This document shows, piece after piece, positions 50,163 through 58,791 of a stretch of DNA of 64,000 nucleotides. How positions within the stretch are numbered: position 1 is the first letter of the stretch; the number at the start of each line of letters is the position of its first letter. Source of the stretch: Levilactobacillus namurensis (GTDB lineage Bacteria; Bacillota; Bacilli; Lactobacillales; Lactobacillaceae); the NCBI RefSeq assembly GCF_032197885.1, contig NZ_CP134159.1, forward strand, positions 682,001 through 746,000. The letters run 5' to 3'. The notes beneath the pieces were generated by a model, which worked only from the letters and a program-made list of their open reading frames with translations, was not told the DNA's origin and searched no databases. The position numbers and the translations under genes were made by a program.

Positions 50163-50277
50163 ATATTTCTTGGGGGTCTTTATTGACCTTCGATATGGTG
50201 GCGTTGTTTGGATTACTCAAGTTTAGGGGGGTCTAAAAAGCAGAAGGACAACTGAAACGTTCTTAGCCAGGTAGCGT

Positions 50278-50311
50278 AAAGGGCACATCTTCAATTGAAG
50301 ATGTGCCCTTT
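50278..50311. terminator. Strong bidirectional terminator
   Basis: A perfect 34-base palindrome, AAAGGGCACATCTTCAA joined to its complement, with A/T-rich ends. It separates the membrane protein pair from the minus-strand etf operon. Confidence 0.85.
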
Positions 50312-50361
50312 ACGAGTGGGTTAGATTTTACCCCAGCGTTTAAATTTGTTGTGAATGAAGA

Positions 50362-51327
50362 TTAAGCGAACTGGCCCAGTAAAGCCGTCATAAAGGCTTG
50401 GGCGTCTCCCACGTAGCCGTAATCGGAAGCGGCGAAGATTGGGGCGTTCGGGTCACTGTTAACGGACACGATGGTCTGGGCGTCCTGCATCCCCACCAGG
50501 TATTGCACGGCGCCACTAATCCCGAAGTTTAGGATCAAGTCGGGGTGAATGGTGTTCCCACTTTGACCGATCTGGTCGTCGTGGGTGAACCGGTCCTGGT
50601 CGGTCAACGGCCGGGAGACACCGATGCGTCCGCCTAGTCGTTCGGCCAATTGGGTGGCGGCGTCGATGGTGGCGGCACTGGCTGCACCACGGCCTAAAGC
50701 GACCACGCGACTCGCGTCCCCCACAGTCGTAGCCGTGTTAACGACGGGCGTCGCAGTGGTCACGTGCAGGCGGGTAACGGGGTGGAAGGCGACCTTAGCC
50801 GTGGTCAGCTCAGCCCCGTTGGGTGTGGGTTGGGCCACGAAAGTGTTAGGCCGCACCGTTGCCATCTGGGGCCGCCGGTCAGGACAAATAATCTCACACA
50901 TGATGTTGTCCCCGTAGGATGGCTTGGTGGCCACCAGGGTGTCGTCATCGAAACGCAGGTCCAGGCAATCGGCGGTCAGTCCCGTCTGTAACTTAGCCTG
51001 TAGCCGCGGCGCGATGGACCGACCAGTGATGGTGGCGCCAAATAAGACCGTGTTGGGCTGGGCCGCATCGACCAACTGCTTTAAGGCGTCCGCTAATTCG
51101 GCGTCAGTGGCCGTTGGGAAGCGGTCGTCGCGGACCACCCGAATCTCGTCGGGACCGTAAGTGGTCAGTTCATCTTCGAGGTGGTCAGTCGTGGCTTCCA
51201 AGAGGACGGCAACCACGTGGAACCGGTCACCGGCTAATTGGTTAGCTTTTGTAATGAGTTGTTGCGTAGTGGGTTCGATGTGGTCTAAGCGACGTTCAGC
51301 CACGACCCAGAGTTCTGGTTTAGACAT
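50362..51327 (-). CDS. etfA: Electron transfer flavoprotein alpha subunit
   Basis: 321 residues. The C-terminal FAD domain is typical: VVALGRGAASAATIDAATQL, GVSRPLTDQDRFTHDDQIGQ, LILNFGISGAVQYLVGMQDA, NSDPNAPIFAASDYGYVGDA. The N-terminal domain (MSKPELWVVAERRLDHIEPT) is the Etf fold shared with EtfB. The glycine-rich loop reads ALGRG where SGGRG is more usual. With EtfB it passes electrons from the acyl-CoA dehydrogenase encoded upstream to an acceptor. Last gene of the operon. Confidence 0.92.
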   Translation of the reverse strand: MSKPELWVVAERRLDHIEPTTQQLITKANQLAGDRFHVVAVLLEATTDHLEDELTTYGPDEIRVVRDDRFPTATDAELADALKQLVDAAQPNTVLFGATITGRSIAPRLQAKLQTGLTADCLDLRFDDDTLVATKPSYGDNIMCEIICPDRRPQMATVRPNTFVAQPTPNGAELTTAKVAFHPVTRLHVTTATPVVNTATTVGDASRVVALGRGAASAATIDAATQLAERLGGRIGVSRPLTDQDRFTHDDQIGQSGNTIHPDLILNFGISGAVQYLVGMQDAQTIVSVNSDPNAPIFAASDYGYVGDAQAFMTALLGQFA

Positions 51328-51340
51328 TAACGGTTCCTCC

Positions 51341-52129
51341 TTAAAGTAATTGACGGTCCTTGAGGGCCTTGATCAGTTGACTAGCGGCTTCTTGAGGCGT
51401 CCCAGTCAGTGGCGTCAGTTCCCGCTTGACCGGCTTAGGGGCGTAGACCTTGGTAACGATGGTTGGCGACCCTGCTTGACCTAACCGACTGTCGTCGAGG
51501 TCTAAGTCATCGTGGTGCCAGATTGTCAGGGGCTTTTCGAAGCTCAGTTGAATATTGCGGGGCGTTGGGTAGCGGGGCGTGTTGAGCTCACTACGAACGC
51601 TGACCACGGCAGGCAATTGGGCGACTAGGGTTTGCTTGGTATCTTCCAGCAGCCGTTCGGCGGTCACTTCGTTGGGGCCGCTCAACCGTAACGTGGCTGC
51701 GTAAGTAATCTGAGGTTGTTGCAAGAATTCAGCGACGATGGGGCCCACTTGCCCGGTATCGGCATCGACGGCCTGACGACCGAAGATGACCAGGTCCACG
51801 TCACCGATTTTTTCGATGGCTTTGGCGATCACGTATCCGGTCGCGAGGGTGTCGGCTCCGGCGAAGGCCCGGTCGGAGAGCAGCACACCGGAATCGGCGC
51901 CCATGGCCATCCCTTCACGCAGGGATTGGGCGTAGTCGTCGGGTCCCATACTTAGGAGGACCACTTGGGCGTCGGTGGTTGCCTTGAACTGTAAGGCTTG
52001 TTCAACGGCGTTCTTATCGAAGGGGTTCATCACGCCAGCCAAGCCCCGTCGATCCAAGTTGTGGGTCTTAGGGTCGATGGTGACGTCGTTGGTTTCGGGA
52101 ACTTGTTTGATGCAGACAACAATTTTCAA
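51341..52129 (-). CDS. etfB: Electron transfer flavoprotein beta subunit
   Basis: 262 residues. MKIVVCIKQVPETNDVTIDP and RRGLAGVMNPFDKNAVEQAL are the EtfB signature; SMGPDDYAQSLREGMAMGAD and DLVIFGRQAVDADTGQVGPI bind the nucleotide. It lies between acyl-CoA dehydrogenase and etfA in one operon with 11-13-base gaps. Confidence 0.93.
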   Translation of the reverse strand: MKIVVCIKQVPETNDVTIDPKTHNLDRRGLAGVMNPFDKNAVEQALQFKATTDAQVVLLSMGPDDYAQSLREGMAMGADSGVLLSDRAFAGADTLATGYVIAKAIEKIGDVDLVIFGRQAVDADTGQVGPIVAEFLQQPQITYAATLRLSGPNEVTAERLLEDTKQTLVAQLPAVVSVRSELNTPRYPTPRNIQLSFEKPLTIWHHDDLDLDDSRLGQAGSPTIVTKVYAPKPVKRELTPLTGTPQEAASQLIKALKDRQLL

Positions 52130-52141
52130 AGGGAAGACCTC

Positions 52142-53263
52142 CTATTTCTGAAATTCGGCAGTGGCGATGGCGGAACGCATCTTTTCGACGGTCCCTTCGG
52201 CGATTTCCATCGCCCGGGCATCCCGGATCAAGTGTTCAACGGGATATTCGCGACTGTAGCCGTAACCAGCTAAGATCTGTAGGGCGTCGTCGCCGGCAGC
52301 CACGGCCGCACGGGAGCCGTGGGCCTTAGCCATAGCGGCCTCCTCACTGTAAGGTTGACCAGCGGCCTTTAATTGGGCGGCCCGTTGGTATAAGAGCTTG
52401 GTGGTCTCCTTGCGCATCGCGATATCGGCGACCTTGCGGTGGGTGACCTGGAGTTCGGTCAACGGCTTGTCGCCGGCCTTCCGCTCCTTGGCGTAGTCGG
52501 TAGCGATCTTCAATTCGTGTTCCATAATGCCGGTCAGGACCGCGCCCATTAGGATCCGGGCGTCGTCGTGGGCGGAGTCCCCAATCAGGCCGCCGTCACC
52601 CAGGTGCCCCAATAAGTGGTCGTCGTCGACGATGATGTGGTCCATCACGATTTCACCCACGGGCGTTCCCCGTAAGCCGATGAAGTCTTCCCGTTTACCG
52701 AAGGAGAAGCCCGGCATGTCTTGGTCGACCACGAAGACGGAGAGTTGGTCCGGAGCGGTCTTGACCAGCACGCAGTAGACCTGGGCGAGCCCGCCGTTAG
52801 TAATCATGATCTTATCCCCGTTGATGACCCAGTGGTCGCCTTCCCGGGTCGCCGTTGAGCTGATGCCCATCGGGTTCGAGCCACCGCTAGCTTCGGTCAT
52901 AGAAAAGGCGAAGATTCGCTGGTTAGCGGAAGGCAAGAGGGCTTGCTTAAGGGCGGGCGTGCCGAACTTCAGGATCTGATCGATGGTCTTGAAGTGACCT
53001 TCGAGGGTAACGGCCGTGCTGGCGTTGCCGCGAGCTAGGTGGTTCAGAACGGTGGCCGTCACTTCGGGACCGAATTCAGCGCCACCAAATTCTTGGGGCA
53101 GCATGAGGCCTAAGAAACCAGTCTCCGTTAACTTCTTCATGAAACCTTCTGGGTAGTCTTGCGCGGGGTCAATGGCCATGTCGAGCGGGGCGACCTCCCG
53201 TGCCGTGTAATCGTCGACCATTTGTAAAAGCAGCTTTTCAGCCGCGGTATTCCGGGTAGACAT
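52142..53263 (-). CDS. Acyl-CoA dehydrogenase
   Basis: 373 residues, normal length for short/medium-chain types. FAFSMTEASGGSNPMGISST (FAD and acyl-CoA site), WVINGDKIMITNGGLAQVYC, ILAGYGYSREYPVEHLIRDA and the catalytic Glu in AMEIAEGTVEKMR are all present. It oxidises acyl-CoA to enoyl-CoA or, coupled through Etf, may act as enoyl-CoA reductase. No thiolase, hydratase or CoA-transferase gene is in the window, so the substrate is open. A good cre site lies about 160 bp upstream. Confidence 0.9.
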   Translation of the reverse strand: MSTRNTAAEKLLLQMVDDYTAREVAPLDMAIDPAQDYPEGFMKKLTETGFLGLMLPQEFGGAEFGPEVTATVLNHLARGNASTAVTLEGHFKTIDQILKFGTPALKQALLPSANQRIFAFSMTEASGGSNPMGISSTATREGDHWVINGDKIMITNGGLAQVYCVLVKTAPDQLSVFVVDQDMPGFSFGKREDFIGLRGTPVGEIVMDHIIVDDDHLLGHLGDGGLIGDSAHDDARILMGAVLTGIMEHELKIATDYAKERKAGDKPLTELQVTHRKVADIAMRKETTKLLYQRAAQLKAAGQPYSEEAAMAKAHGSRAAVAAGDDALQILAGYGYSREYPVEHLIRDARAMEIAEGTVEKMRSAIATAEFQK

Positions 53264-53421
53264 TGAGCATCCTCCTTATCGGGTGATATTTGGTTGTGTA
53301 AAATTGAACAAAAACGTGTTGCCTAGTATACAGAATAATCGCGTGATAAGTCCAGTAAAAGTCGCTAACTTTTTGTAAATAAATGGCGGGAGAGGCCCTT
53401 AAATTACAAATTAAGCGGTTA

Positions 53422-53435
53422 AGCTAGCGCTTTCA
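53422..53435. promoter_or_regulatory. cre-like CcpA site in the acd upstream region
   Basis: AGCTAGCGCTTTCA matches the cre consensus at all but the first base. The 53264-53664 interval has no gene; it holds this site and the divergent promoters of the acd-etf and galM units. Confidence 0.5.
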
Positions 53436-53664
53436 TAGGACGTTATGGATTGTTCTGATTAGTTAATCCATATTAAAGGGTACTAGTGATGAAAGCTAGA
53501 TTCCTTGATTTAAATCAAGAAACGAAAAGATTGTGGCGAAATCGACAAATGCTGGTAGGAAATTCGCGTGATAAAAGTTTTAGTTAATTTAAGGAAAAAA
53601 TGGTACTTCGGGGGCGATTATTATACAATGAAACCGGATTCTTAAATTTGGAGGTGTCATTGTT

Positions 53665-54693
53665 ATGCAAATTACACAAGAGGTGGCGGGGGAACTACAC
53701 CACCAGACGGTGACCAAGTACGTCTTGACTAATGACCAGGGGACGCGTGCGGCGATTCTGACCTGGGGGGCCACGCTGCAGGAGTTTAGTGCCTTAGAAG
53801 ATGGCCAGCGGCACCAACTGATCGTTCAGGAGCAGGACTTAGCGGCTTACGACCACAATCCGTATTATTTGTGCCAAGCCTTGGGTCGGGTCGCCGGGCG
53901 GATCGCCGGTGCCCAATTTGACCTCAATGGGCGGACGGTTCACTTGGATCCCAATGAGGCGCCGAACGCTAGCCACGGGGGTCCCCACGGTTTTACTTTT
54001 GTGAACTGGGCGGCCACCACGCAACAGACCGCAACGGCAGTCAGCGTGCAGTTGACCCACACCACCACCGAAGCGGCGGATAAGTATCCCGGGACCATGG
54101 CCACGACGATCACCTATACGCTGACCAACGATAATCAGTTGACCATCACCTTTACGGCGAAGAGTGATGCGCCGACGTTGTTCAATCCCACGATTCATAC
54201 TTACTTTAACGTCACGGATGACCAGCACGACCTGAAGGACCAGTGGCTCCAGCTGAACAGTACCCACCGGCTGGCCTTGGATCAAGCCAAGATTCCAACG
54301 GGGGAGAAAGTGGCTTTGGCCGGAACCGGGTTTGATTTTCAGACCCCCCAAACGATTCAAGAAGGTTTAGCGAAATTGCAGAAGCATGGTATTGTAGAAT
54401 ATGATGACGCCTTTGAGGTCACGCCGAGTGCCACCACCCCGATTGCAACGGTGGGCGACACCACGGGTCACCGGGAAGTGCGGGTCTACTCTGATCGGAA
54501 CGCGGTGGTGGTCTTTACGGCTAACCCGACTGATCCTAAACGCGCTGACCAGCGGGACTACAACGCCTTAGCGCTGGAGGCCCAGACGTTACCGGATGCG
54601 ATTCACCACGCCGACTTTGGCGATGTGGTCTTACCCGCCCATCAGAGTGTGACGCATACGATTCGTTATCAATATGTTCGTCAATCAAATTAA
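53665..54693 (+). CDS. galM: Aldose 1-epimerase (mutarotase)
   Basis: 342 residues with GGAGGTGTC upstream. GRVAGRIAGAQFDLNGRTVH, ASHGGPHGFTFVNW (catalytic His region), NPTIHTYFNVTDD (second His) and ALALEAQTLPDAIHH (catalytic Glu) fit GalM. It interconverts alpha and beta galactose/glucose, feeding GalK. It stands at the head of the galactose region, before pgm. Confidence 0.9.
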   Translation: MQITQEVAGELHHQTVTKYVLTNDQGTRAAILTWGATLQEFSALEDGQRHQLIVQEQDLAAYDHNPYYLCQALGRVAGRIAGAQFDLNGRTVHLDPNEAPNASHGGPHGFTFVNWAATTQQTATAVSVQLTHTTTEAADKYPGTMATTITYTLTNDNQLTITFTAKSDAPTLFNPTIHTYFNVTDDQHDLKDQWLQLNSTHRLALDQAKIPTGEKVALAGTGFDFQTPQTIQEGLAKLQKHGIVEYDDAFEVTPSATTPIATVGDTTGHREVRVYSDRNAVVVFTANPTDPKRADQRDYNALALEAQTLPDAIHHADFGDVVLPAHQSVTHTIRYQYVRQSN

Positions 54694-54714
54694 ACGTAAG
54701 GGAGAGATTCATTC

Positions 54715-56448
54715 ATGAGTTGGCAAGAAAATTATGCCGTTTGGCAACAACAACCCCAGATGTTGCCGGAAGTTCGGCAGGCACTAGATGCCATGGCGGG
54801 GGATGACCAGGCCTTAGAGGCGGCCTTTAGCGGTCCCATGAGCTTTGGAACGGCTGGGATGCGGGGCGTCATGGGCCCTGGAATCGGCCAAATGAACGTC
54901 TACACGGTTCGGCAAGCGACTGAAGGCGTGGCCCGTTACTTAGATACGTTGGACGACGCCACCAAGCAACGCGGGGTCGCCATCAGCTTCGACTCCCGAT
55001 ACCATTCTACGGAATTCGCCCATGAAGCCGCTCGGGTCTTAGGGGCGCACCAGATTCCTAGCTACGTCTTCGATGACTTACGGCCAACGCCGGAACTGTC
55101 GTTTGCGGTCCGGCACTTGCACACGGCCATGGGGATCATGATCACGGCCAGTCACAACCCTAAGCAGTACAACGGGTACAAGATCTACGGTCCCGATGGG
55201 GGGCAGATGCCGCCTAAGGCTTCCGACATGATTACCAACTTCGTCCGTTCGGCCAAGGACGTCTTTGCCATCAAAGTGGCGGACGAACAAGACTTACGGG
55301 CGGCCAAGGTCATGCACATCATCGGTGAGAACGTGGACCAGGCCTACTTGGAAAACGTCACCAGTGTGACCATCAACCACCAGTTGATCGACCAAGTGGG
55401 GAAGACCATGAAGTTAATCTACACGCCGCTACACGGAACCGGGAAAGTAATCGGCGAGCGGGCGTTGCGTAAAGCAGGATTTGAGAACTTTACCATGGTG
55501 CCCGAACAGGCCATTGCGGACCCTGAATTCCCTACGGTCGACTTCCCGAACCCCGAATTCCCCGAAGCCTTTGATATGGCCATTGCCTTAGGGAAGAAGG
55601 AAGGGGCCGACTTGCTGGTCGCGACCGATCCCGATGCCGATCGACTAGGGGCTGCGGTTCGGCAACCTAACGGTGATTACCAACTCTTGACCGGGAACCA
55701 GATTGCCTCGATTCTGCTGGCCTACATCTTGAAGGCCCGGAAGCAAGCGGGTCAATTGCCGGCGAATGGACGGGTCGTAAAGTCCATCGTGTCGACCGAA
55801 CTGGCCACCAAGATTGCGGCGGCTTACGGGGTCGAGATGAAGAACGTGTTGACCGGGTTCAAGTTTATTGCCGAACAGATTCACCAATACGAGACCACCC
55901 ACGACCACACCTTCCTGTTCGGGTTCGAAGAAAGCTATGGCTACCTGATCAAGCCGTTCGTCCGGGATAAGGACGCCATCCAATCCACGGTTCTGTTGGC
56001 GGAAGTTGCGGCCGACTATAAGCAACGGGGGATGACCTTGTACGATGGCATCGAGGAACTGTACGCGACCTACGGCTACTACGCCGAAAAGACCACCTTT
56101 GAACAGTTCGACGGGGTCGATGGGGCTGACCAGATGGCCCACCTGATGAGTGAGTTCCGGGAGAACGCACCGCAAGACTTCGCGGGCACCCAGATTGATG
56201 CCGTGGAAGACTTTTCAACCGGTGTGAAGACCACGGCAGCCGGCCAGACCAGTTCGATCGACCTGCCTAAGTCGAACGTCTTAAAGTACTGGCTCAGTGA
56301 TGAGACCTGGATCTGCATCCGGCCTTCCGGGACCGAGCCTAAGGTCAAGTTCTACATCGGGACCAGTGACCAGACGGCAGACGCAGCTCAAGCCCGGTTG
56401 GCGAAGTACGAACAAGCCCTGAAGGCTTACGTGGCTTCGGTCAACTAG
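54715..56448 (+). CDS. pgm: Phosphoglucomutase / phospho-sugar mutase
   Basis: 577 residues, alpha-D-phosphohexomutase family of the long PgcA type. SFGTAGMRGVMGPG, active-site Ser in IMITASHNPKQYNGYK, metal loop LLVATDPDADRLGAA, sugar loop FGFEESYGYLI and phosphate loop WICIRPSGTEPKVKFYIG. It converts glucose-1-P to glucose-6-P, which is the exit of the Leloir pathway. GGGAGAG precedes the ATG, 21 bases after galM. Confidence 0.93.
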   Translation: MSWQENYAVWQQQPQMLPEVRQALDAMAGDDQALEAAFSGPMSFGTAGMRGVMGPGIGQMNVYTVRQATEGVARYLDTLDDATKQRGVAISFDSRYHSTEFAHEAARVLGAHQIPSYVFDDLRPTPELSFAVRHLHTAMGIMITASHNPKQYNGYKIYGPDGGQMPPKASDMITNFVRSAKDVFAIKVADEQDLRAAKVMHIIGENVDQAYLENVTSVTINHQLIDQVGKTMKLIYTPLHGTGKVIGERALRKAGFENFTMVPEQAIADPEFPTVDFPNPEFPEAFDMAIALGKKEGADLLVATDPDADRLGAAVRQPNGDYQLLTGNQIASILLAYILKARKQAGQLPANGRVVKSIVSTELATKIAAAYGVEMKNVLTGFKFIAEQIHQYETTHDHTFLFGFEESYGYLIKPFVRDKDAIQSTVLLAEVAADYKQRGMTLYDGIEELYATYGYYAEKTTFEQFDGVDGADQMAHLMSEFRENAPQDFAGTQIDAVEDFSTGVKTTAAGQTSSIDLPKSNVLKYWLSDETWICIRPSGTEPKVKFYIGTSDQTADAAQARLAKYEQALKAYVASVN

Positions 56449-56497
56449 GTTAAGGTTATCGCTGGCTAGTCAGAGTAGTTGAAAGTTAAGCGAAATC

Positions 56498-56540
56498 AAG
56501 GGTCATTTCAACGGATTTTCAAGTTGAAATGACCCTTTTT
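56498..56540 (+). terminator. Terminator after pgm
   Basis: AAGGGTCATTTCAAC pairs with GTTGAAATGACCCTT over 15 bp, then TTT. Confidence 0.9.
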
Positions 56541-56581
56541 GTATGGCTAAATAATGGATTTACTAAAGTTTTTACTATTAA

Positions 56582-56599
56582 ATTGCAACCGGTTGCAAT
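56582..56599. promoter_or_regulatory. LacI-family operator (perfect 18-bp palindrome)
   Basis: ATTGCAACCGGTTGCAAT upstream of the permease operon. A second GTTGCAAC overlaps the -35 box at 56655-56662. A GTTTAC/GTAAAC inverted repeat lies between them. The central CG form is typical for LacI/GalR proteins. Confidence 0.75.
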
Positions 56600-56655
56600 G
56601 GTTCAATACCCCGTTTACAAAAGAATTTATGTAAACAATTGCACAATGAAAAAGG

Positions 56656-56684
56656 TTGCAACTCAGGGACAAGTCTCTTAGAAT
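56656..56684 (+). promoter_or_regulatory. Promoter of the galactose permease operon
   Basis: TTGCAA, 17-bp spacer, TAGAAT. The -35 is part of a GTTGCAAC operator half, so repressor binding would block polymerase. Confidence 0.75.
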
Positions 56685-56690
56685 AGCATT

Positions 56691-56705
56691 TGTAAAGCGC
56701 TTACA
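56691..56705. promoter_or_regulatory. Perfect cre site (CcpA)
   Basis: TGTAAAGCGCTTACA, fully palindromic and in full agreement with the cre consensus, at about the transcription start. Catabolite repression by glucose is expected. Confidence 0.88.
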
Positions 56706-56768
56706 TTTACTTAAAATTTAGTAAGCCAGAACGATACCCATTAAACTGATTGAGAAGAGGGATTTCAG

Positions 56769-57008
56769 ATGGCAAACGATAAGATTATGTTGGACCCGGC
56801 AGCCTTTGCCGCGGCTGTCCTGGGTGGTAACGCCCAACGGCCAGATGAAGAAAACAAGTTGTACATCAAGCGGCAACTCACGTTATACTTAGAAGCCACG
56901 CTGTTGGCTCAAGATTTTAACAATCTAGAAGAGTCGCGCTTTGATATGGCGAAGACCCAGAAACGCAATGAGGTACTCTCCAAGATTATTGAACGGCGCT
57001 ACCATTAA
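56769..57008 (+). CDS. Small protein leading the galactose permease operon, unknown
   Basis: 79 residues, MANDKIMLDPAAFAAAVLGG, helical and charged at the end (KTQKRNEVLSKIIERRYH), no membrane segment. AGAGGGA precedes the ATG. It is the first gene after a strongly regulated promoter and is followed by the permease after 49 bases, so it is expressed with galactose use. No family known to me. Confidence 0.65.
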   Translation: MANDKIMLDPAAFAAAVLGGNAQRPDEENKLYIKRQLTLYLEATLLAQDFNNLEESRFDMAKTQKRNEVLSKIIERRYH

Positions 57009-57057
57009 GCCGTTTGGCGGTGGGCGTTACGACTAGATGAAAGGTGTGACAAGGACC

Positions 57058-58563
57058 ATGAATCAGATTAAACAGTATGCGTCTTATGCGTTTGGGGCGT
57101 TCGGTCATGATGCATTCTACGCAACATTAAGTACTTATTTTCCTATCTTTGTAACCAGTGTGCTTTTTACCTCGAAATCGAATTCGGCGACCATGATTGG
57201 GGCCGTCAGTGCGATGCTGGTGGTGATTCGGATTCTCGAAATTGCCTTTGACCCCATGATCGGTGGGGTCGTGGACAACACCCGGACCCGCTGGGGCAAG
57301 TTCAAGCCGTGGCTCTTAGGCGGTGGCTTGGTCAGTGCCGTGGCCTTGATGTTGATCTTTACCAGCTTAGGTGGTTTAGCGGACCAGAACGATTTGGTTT
57401 ACCTGATTGTCTTTGCGGTGATCTTCATCGTGTTGGATGTCTTCTATTCCTTTAAAGACATCGCGCTGTGGTCCATGTTGCCAGCGTTGAGTGTGGACTC
57501 GAATACGCGGACCAAGTTCGGGACAATTGCCCGGTTTGGCTCTACGCTAGGGGCCCAAGGGGTCATCATTGTGGTGATGCCCCTGGTTTACTTCTTCTCC
57601 CAGAAGCTTTCTGGGACCACGGGGAACGGACAGACCCGGGCCGGTTGGTTAGGCTTCGCGGCGGTCATTGCGTTGATTTCCTTCTTAGGGGCCTGCACCG
57701 CAGCCTTCGGGACGCACGAGCAGAAGAACCTGATTCGGGAGAACACCGAAAAGACCCGGTTACGCGACGTCTTTAAAGCCATCGGTGAGAACGACCAGCT
57801 GATGTGGTTAGGGTTATCCTACTTTATGTTTGCGTTAGGTTACGTCATCACCAATTCGTTGTTGCTGTACTACTTCCGTTACGTGATTGGTCAACCTAAG
57901 GCCTACAGTATCGTGGGGGTCATCACCGCGATTTTGGGGATTGTTTCCGTGATCTCGTTCCCGTTCTTAGTGAACCTGATCAAGCGGCGCGGCGTCTACA
58001 TTGGCGGTATCTGCATGATGTTAGTGGGGTACCTCCTCTTCTTGTTCGCCGGGACTAACGTGCCACTGGTTCTGTTGGCGATTGCCATCTTCTTCTTCCC
58101 ATACCCATCCGTGTTCTTGGCAGCGTTGATGACCATCACCGACAGTGTGGAATACGGACAATGGAAGAACGGGACGCGGAATGAATCCGTGACCCTAGCC
58201 GTTCGCCCGTTGATCGATAAGTTAGCCGGAGCATTTGCCAACGGTATCGTGATGTTGGCGGCCCTACAATCCGGGATGACGGGGAACGCGAAGCCGAGTG
58301 ACATCACCAGCGGCGGCTTGTTGCAGTTCAAGATGTTCATGTTCTATATTCCGATTATCCTGATTATCTTAGCTGCTGTGGTTTACGCCAAGAAGATTTC
58401 GTTATCCGAAAAGCGCCACGCCCAGATCGTGGACGACTTGGAAAAGAAGTTGCGGGCGGCTAAGGCGGCTGGTCAGGTGATTGGCGACCAGGACGAGCCA
58501 CAAACGGCGACGCCTGCTCAGGCCAAGCTCACTACGGCTAACGGACTTAAGACCGACCACTAA
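57058..58563 (+). CDS. GPH-family sugar:cation symporter, probably galactose/galactoside permease
   Basis: 501 residues from ATG 57058 (MNQIKQYASYAFGAFGHDAF). Twelve membrane helices; GPH motifs are IAFDPMIGGVVDNTRTRWGK (cytoplasmic loop 2-3, with Asp/Arg) and SVEYGQWKNGTRNESVTLAV. The C-terminal tail is short and charged and lacks the EIIA domain of LacS. Position between a regulated promoter and galK suggests import of galactose or a galactoside. A terminator follows at 58574. Confidence 0.85.
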   Translation: MNQIKQYASYAFGAFGHDAFYATLSTYFPIFVTSVLFTSKSNSATMIGAVSAMLVVIRILEIAFDPMIGGVVDNTRTRWGKFKPWLLGGGLVSAVALMLIFTSLGGLADQNDLVYLIVFAVIFIVLDVFYSFKDIALWSMLPALSVDSNTRTKFGTIARFGSTLGAQGVIIVVMPLVYFFSQKLSGTTGNGQTRAGWLGFAAVIALISFLGACTAAFGTHEQKNLIRENTEKTRLRDVFKAIGENDQLMWLGLSYFMFALGYVITNSLLLYYFRYVIGQPKAYSIVGVITAILGIVSVISFPFLVNLIKRRGVYIGGICMMLVGYLLFLFAGTNVPLVLLAIAIFFFPYPSVFLAALMTITDSVEYGQWKNGTRNESVTLAVRPLIDKLAGAFANGIVMLAALQSGMTGNAKPSDITSGGLLQFKMFMFYIPIILIILAAVVYAKKISLSEKRHAQIVDDLEKKLRAAKAAGQVIGDQDEPQTATPAQAKLTTANGLKTDH

Positions 58564-58573
58564 ATGAGTGAAG

Positions 58574-58607
58574 AAAAGTTCCGGGACAGAGTGCCTGGAA
58601 CTTTTTT
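58574..58607 (+). terminator. Terminator after the permease gene
   Basis: AAAAGTTCC pairs with GGAACTTTT, then TTT. Confidence 0.85.
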
Positions 58608-58715
58608 AATGGAACGGAGGCCACGCTGTTTTGGGAACGTTCCGGGGAAGGTTAGAGACAACCCGATAAGGAATAACTGAAAAAGAGCGTTTAAATGAAA
58701 ACGGTTTATTTTTAA

Positions 58716-58744
58716 TTGACAGGGGCCTATTCCGGCCGTATACT
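58716..58744 (+). promoter_or_regulatory. Promoter of galKETR
   Basis: TTGACA, 17-bp spacer, TATACT, about 48 bases before the galK ATG. Confidence 0.88.
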
Positions 58745-58752
58745 AAAACTAC

Positions 58753-58766
58753 AGTAAAAGTTTACT
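58753..58766. promoter_or_regulatory. Likely GalR operator
   Basis: AGTAAAAGTTTACT is a near-perfect palindrome just after the -10 box. A related TTTACTAAAG sequence occurs near 56553 upstream of the permease operon. Confidence 0.65.
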
Positions 58767-58791
58767 AAAAAACTAGAAGGAGTTAATCGTC

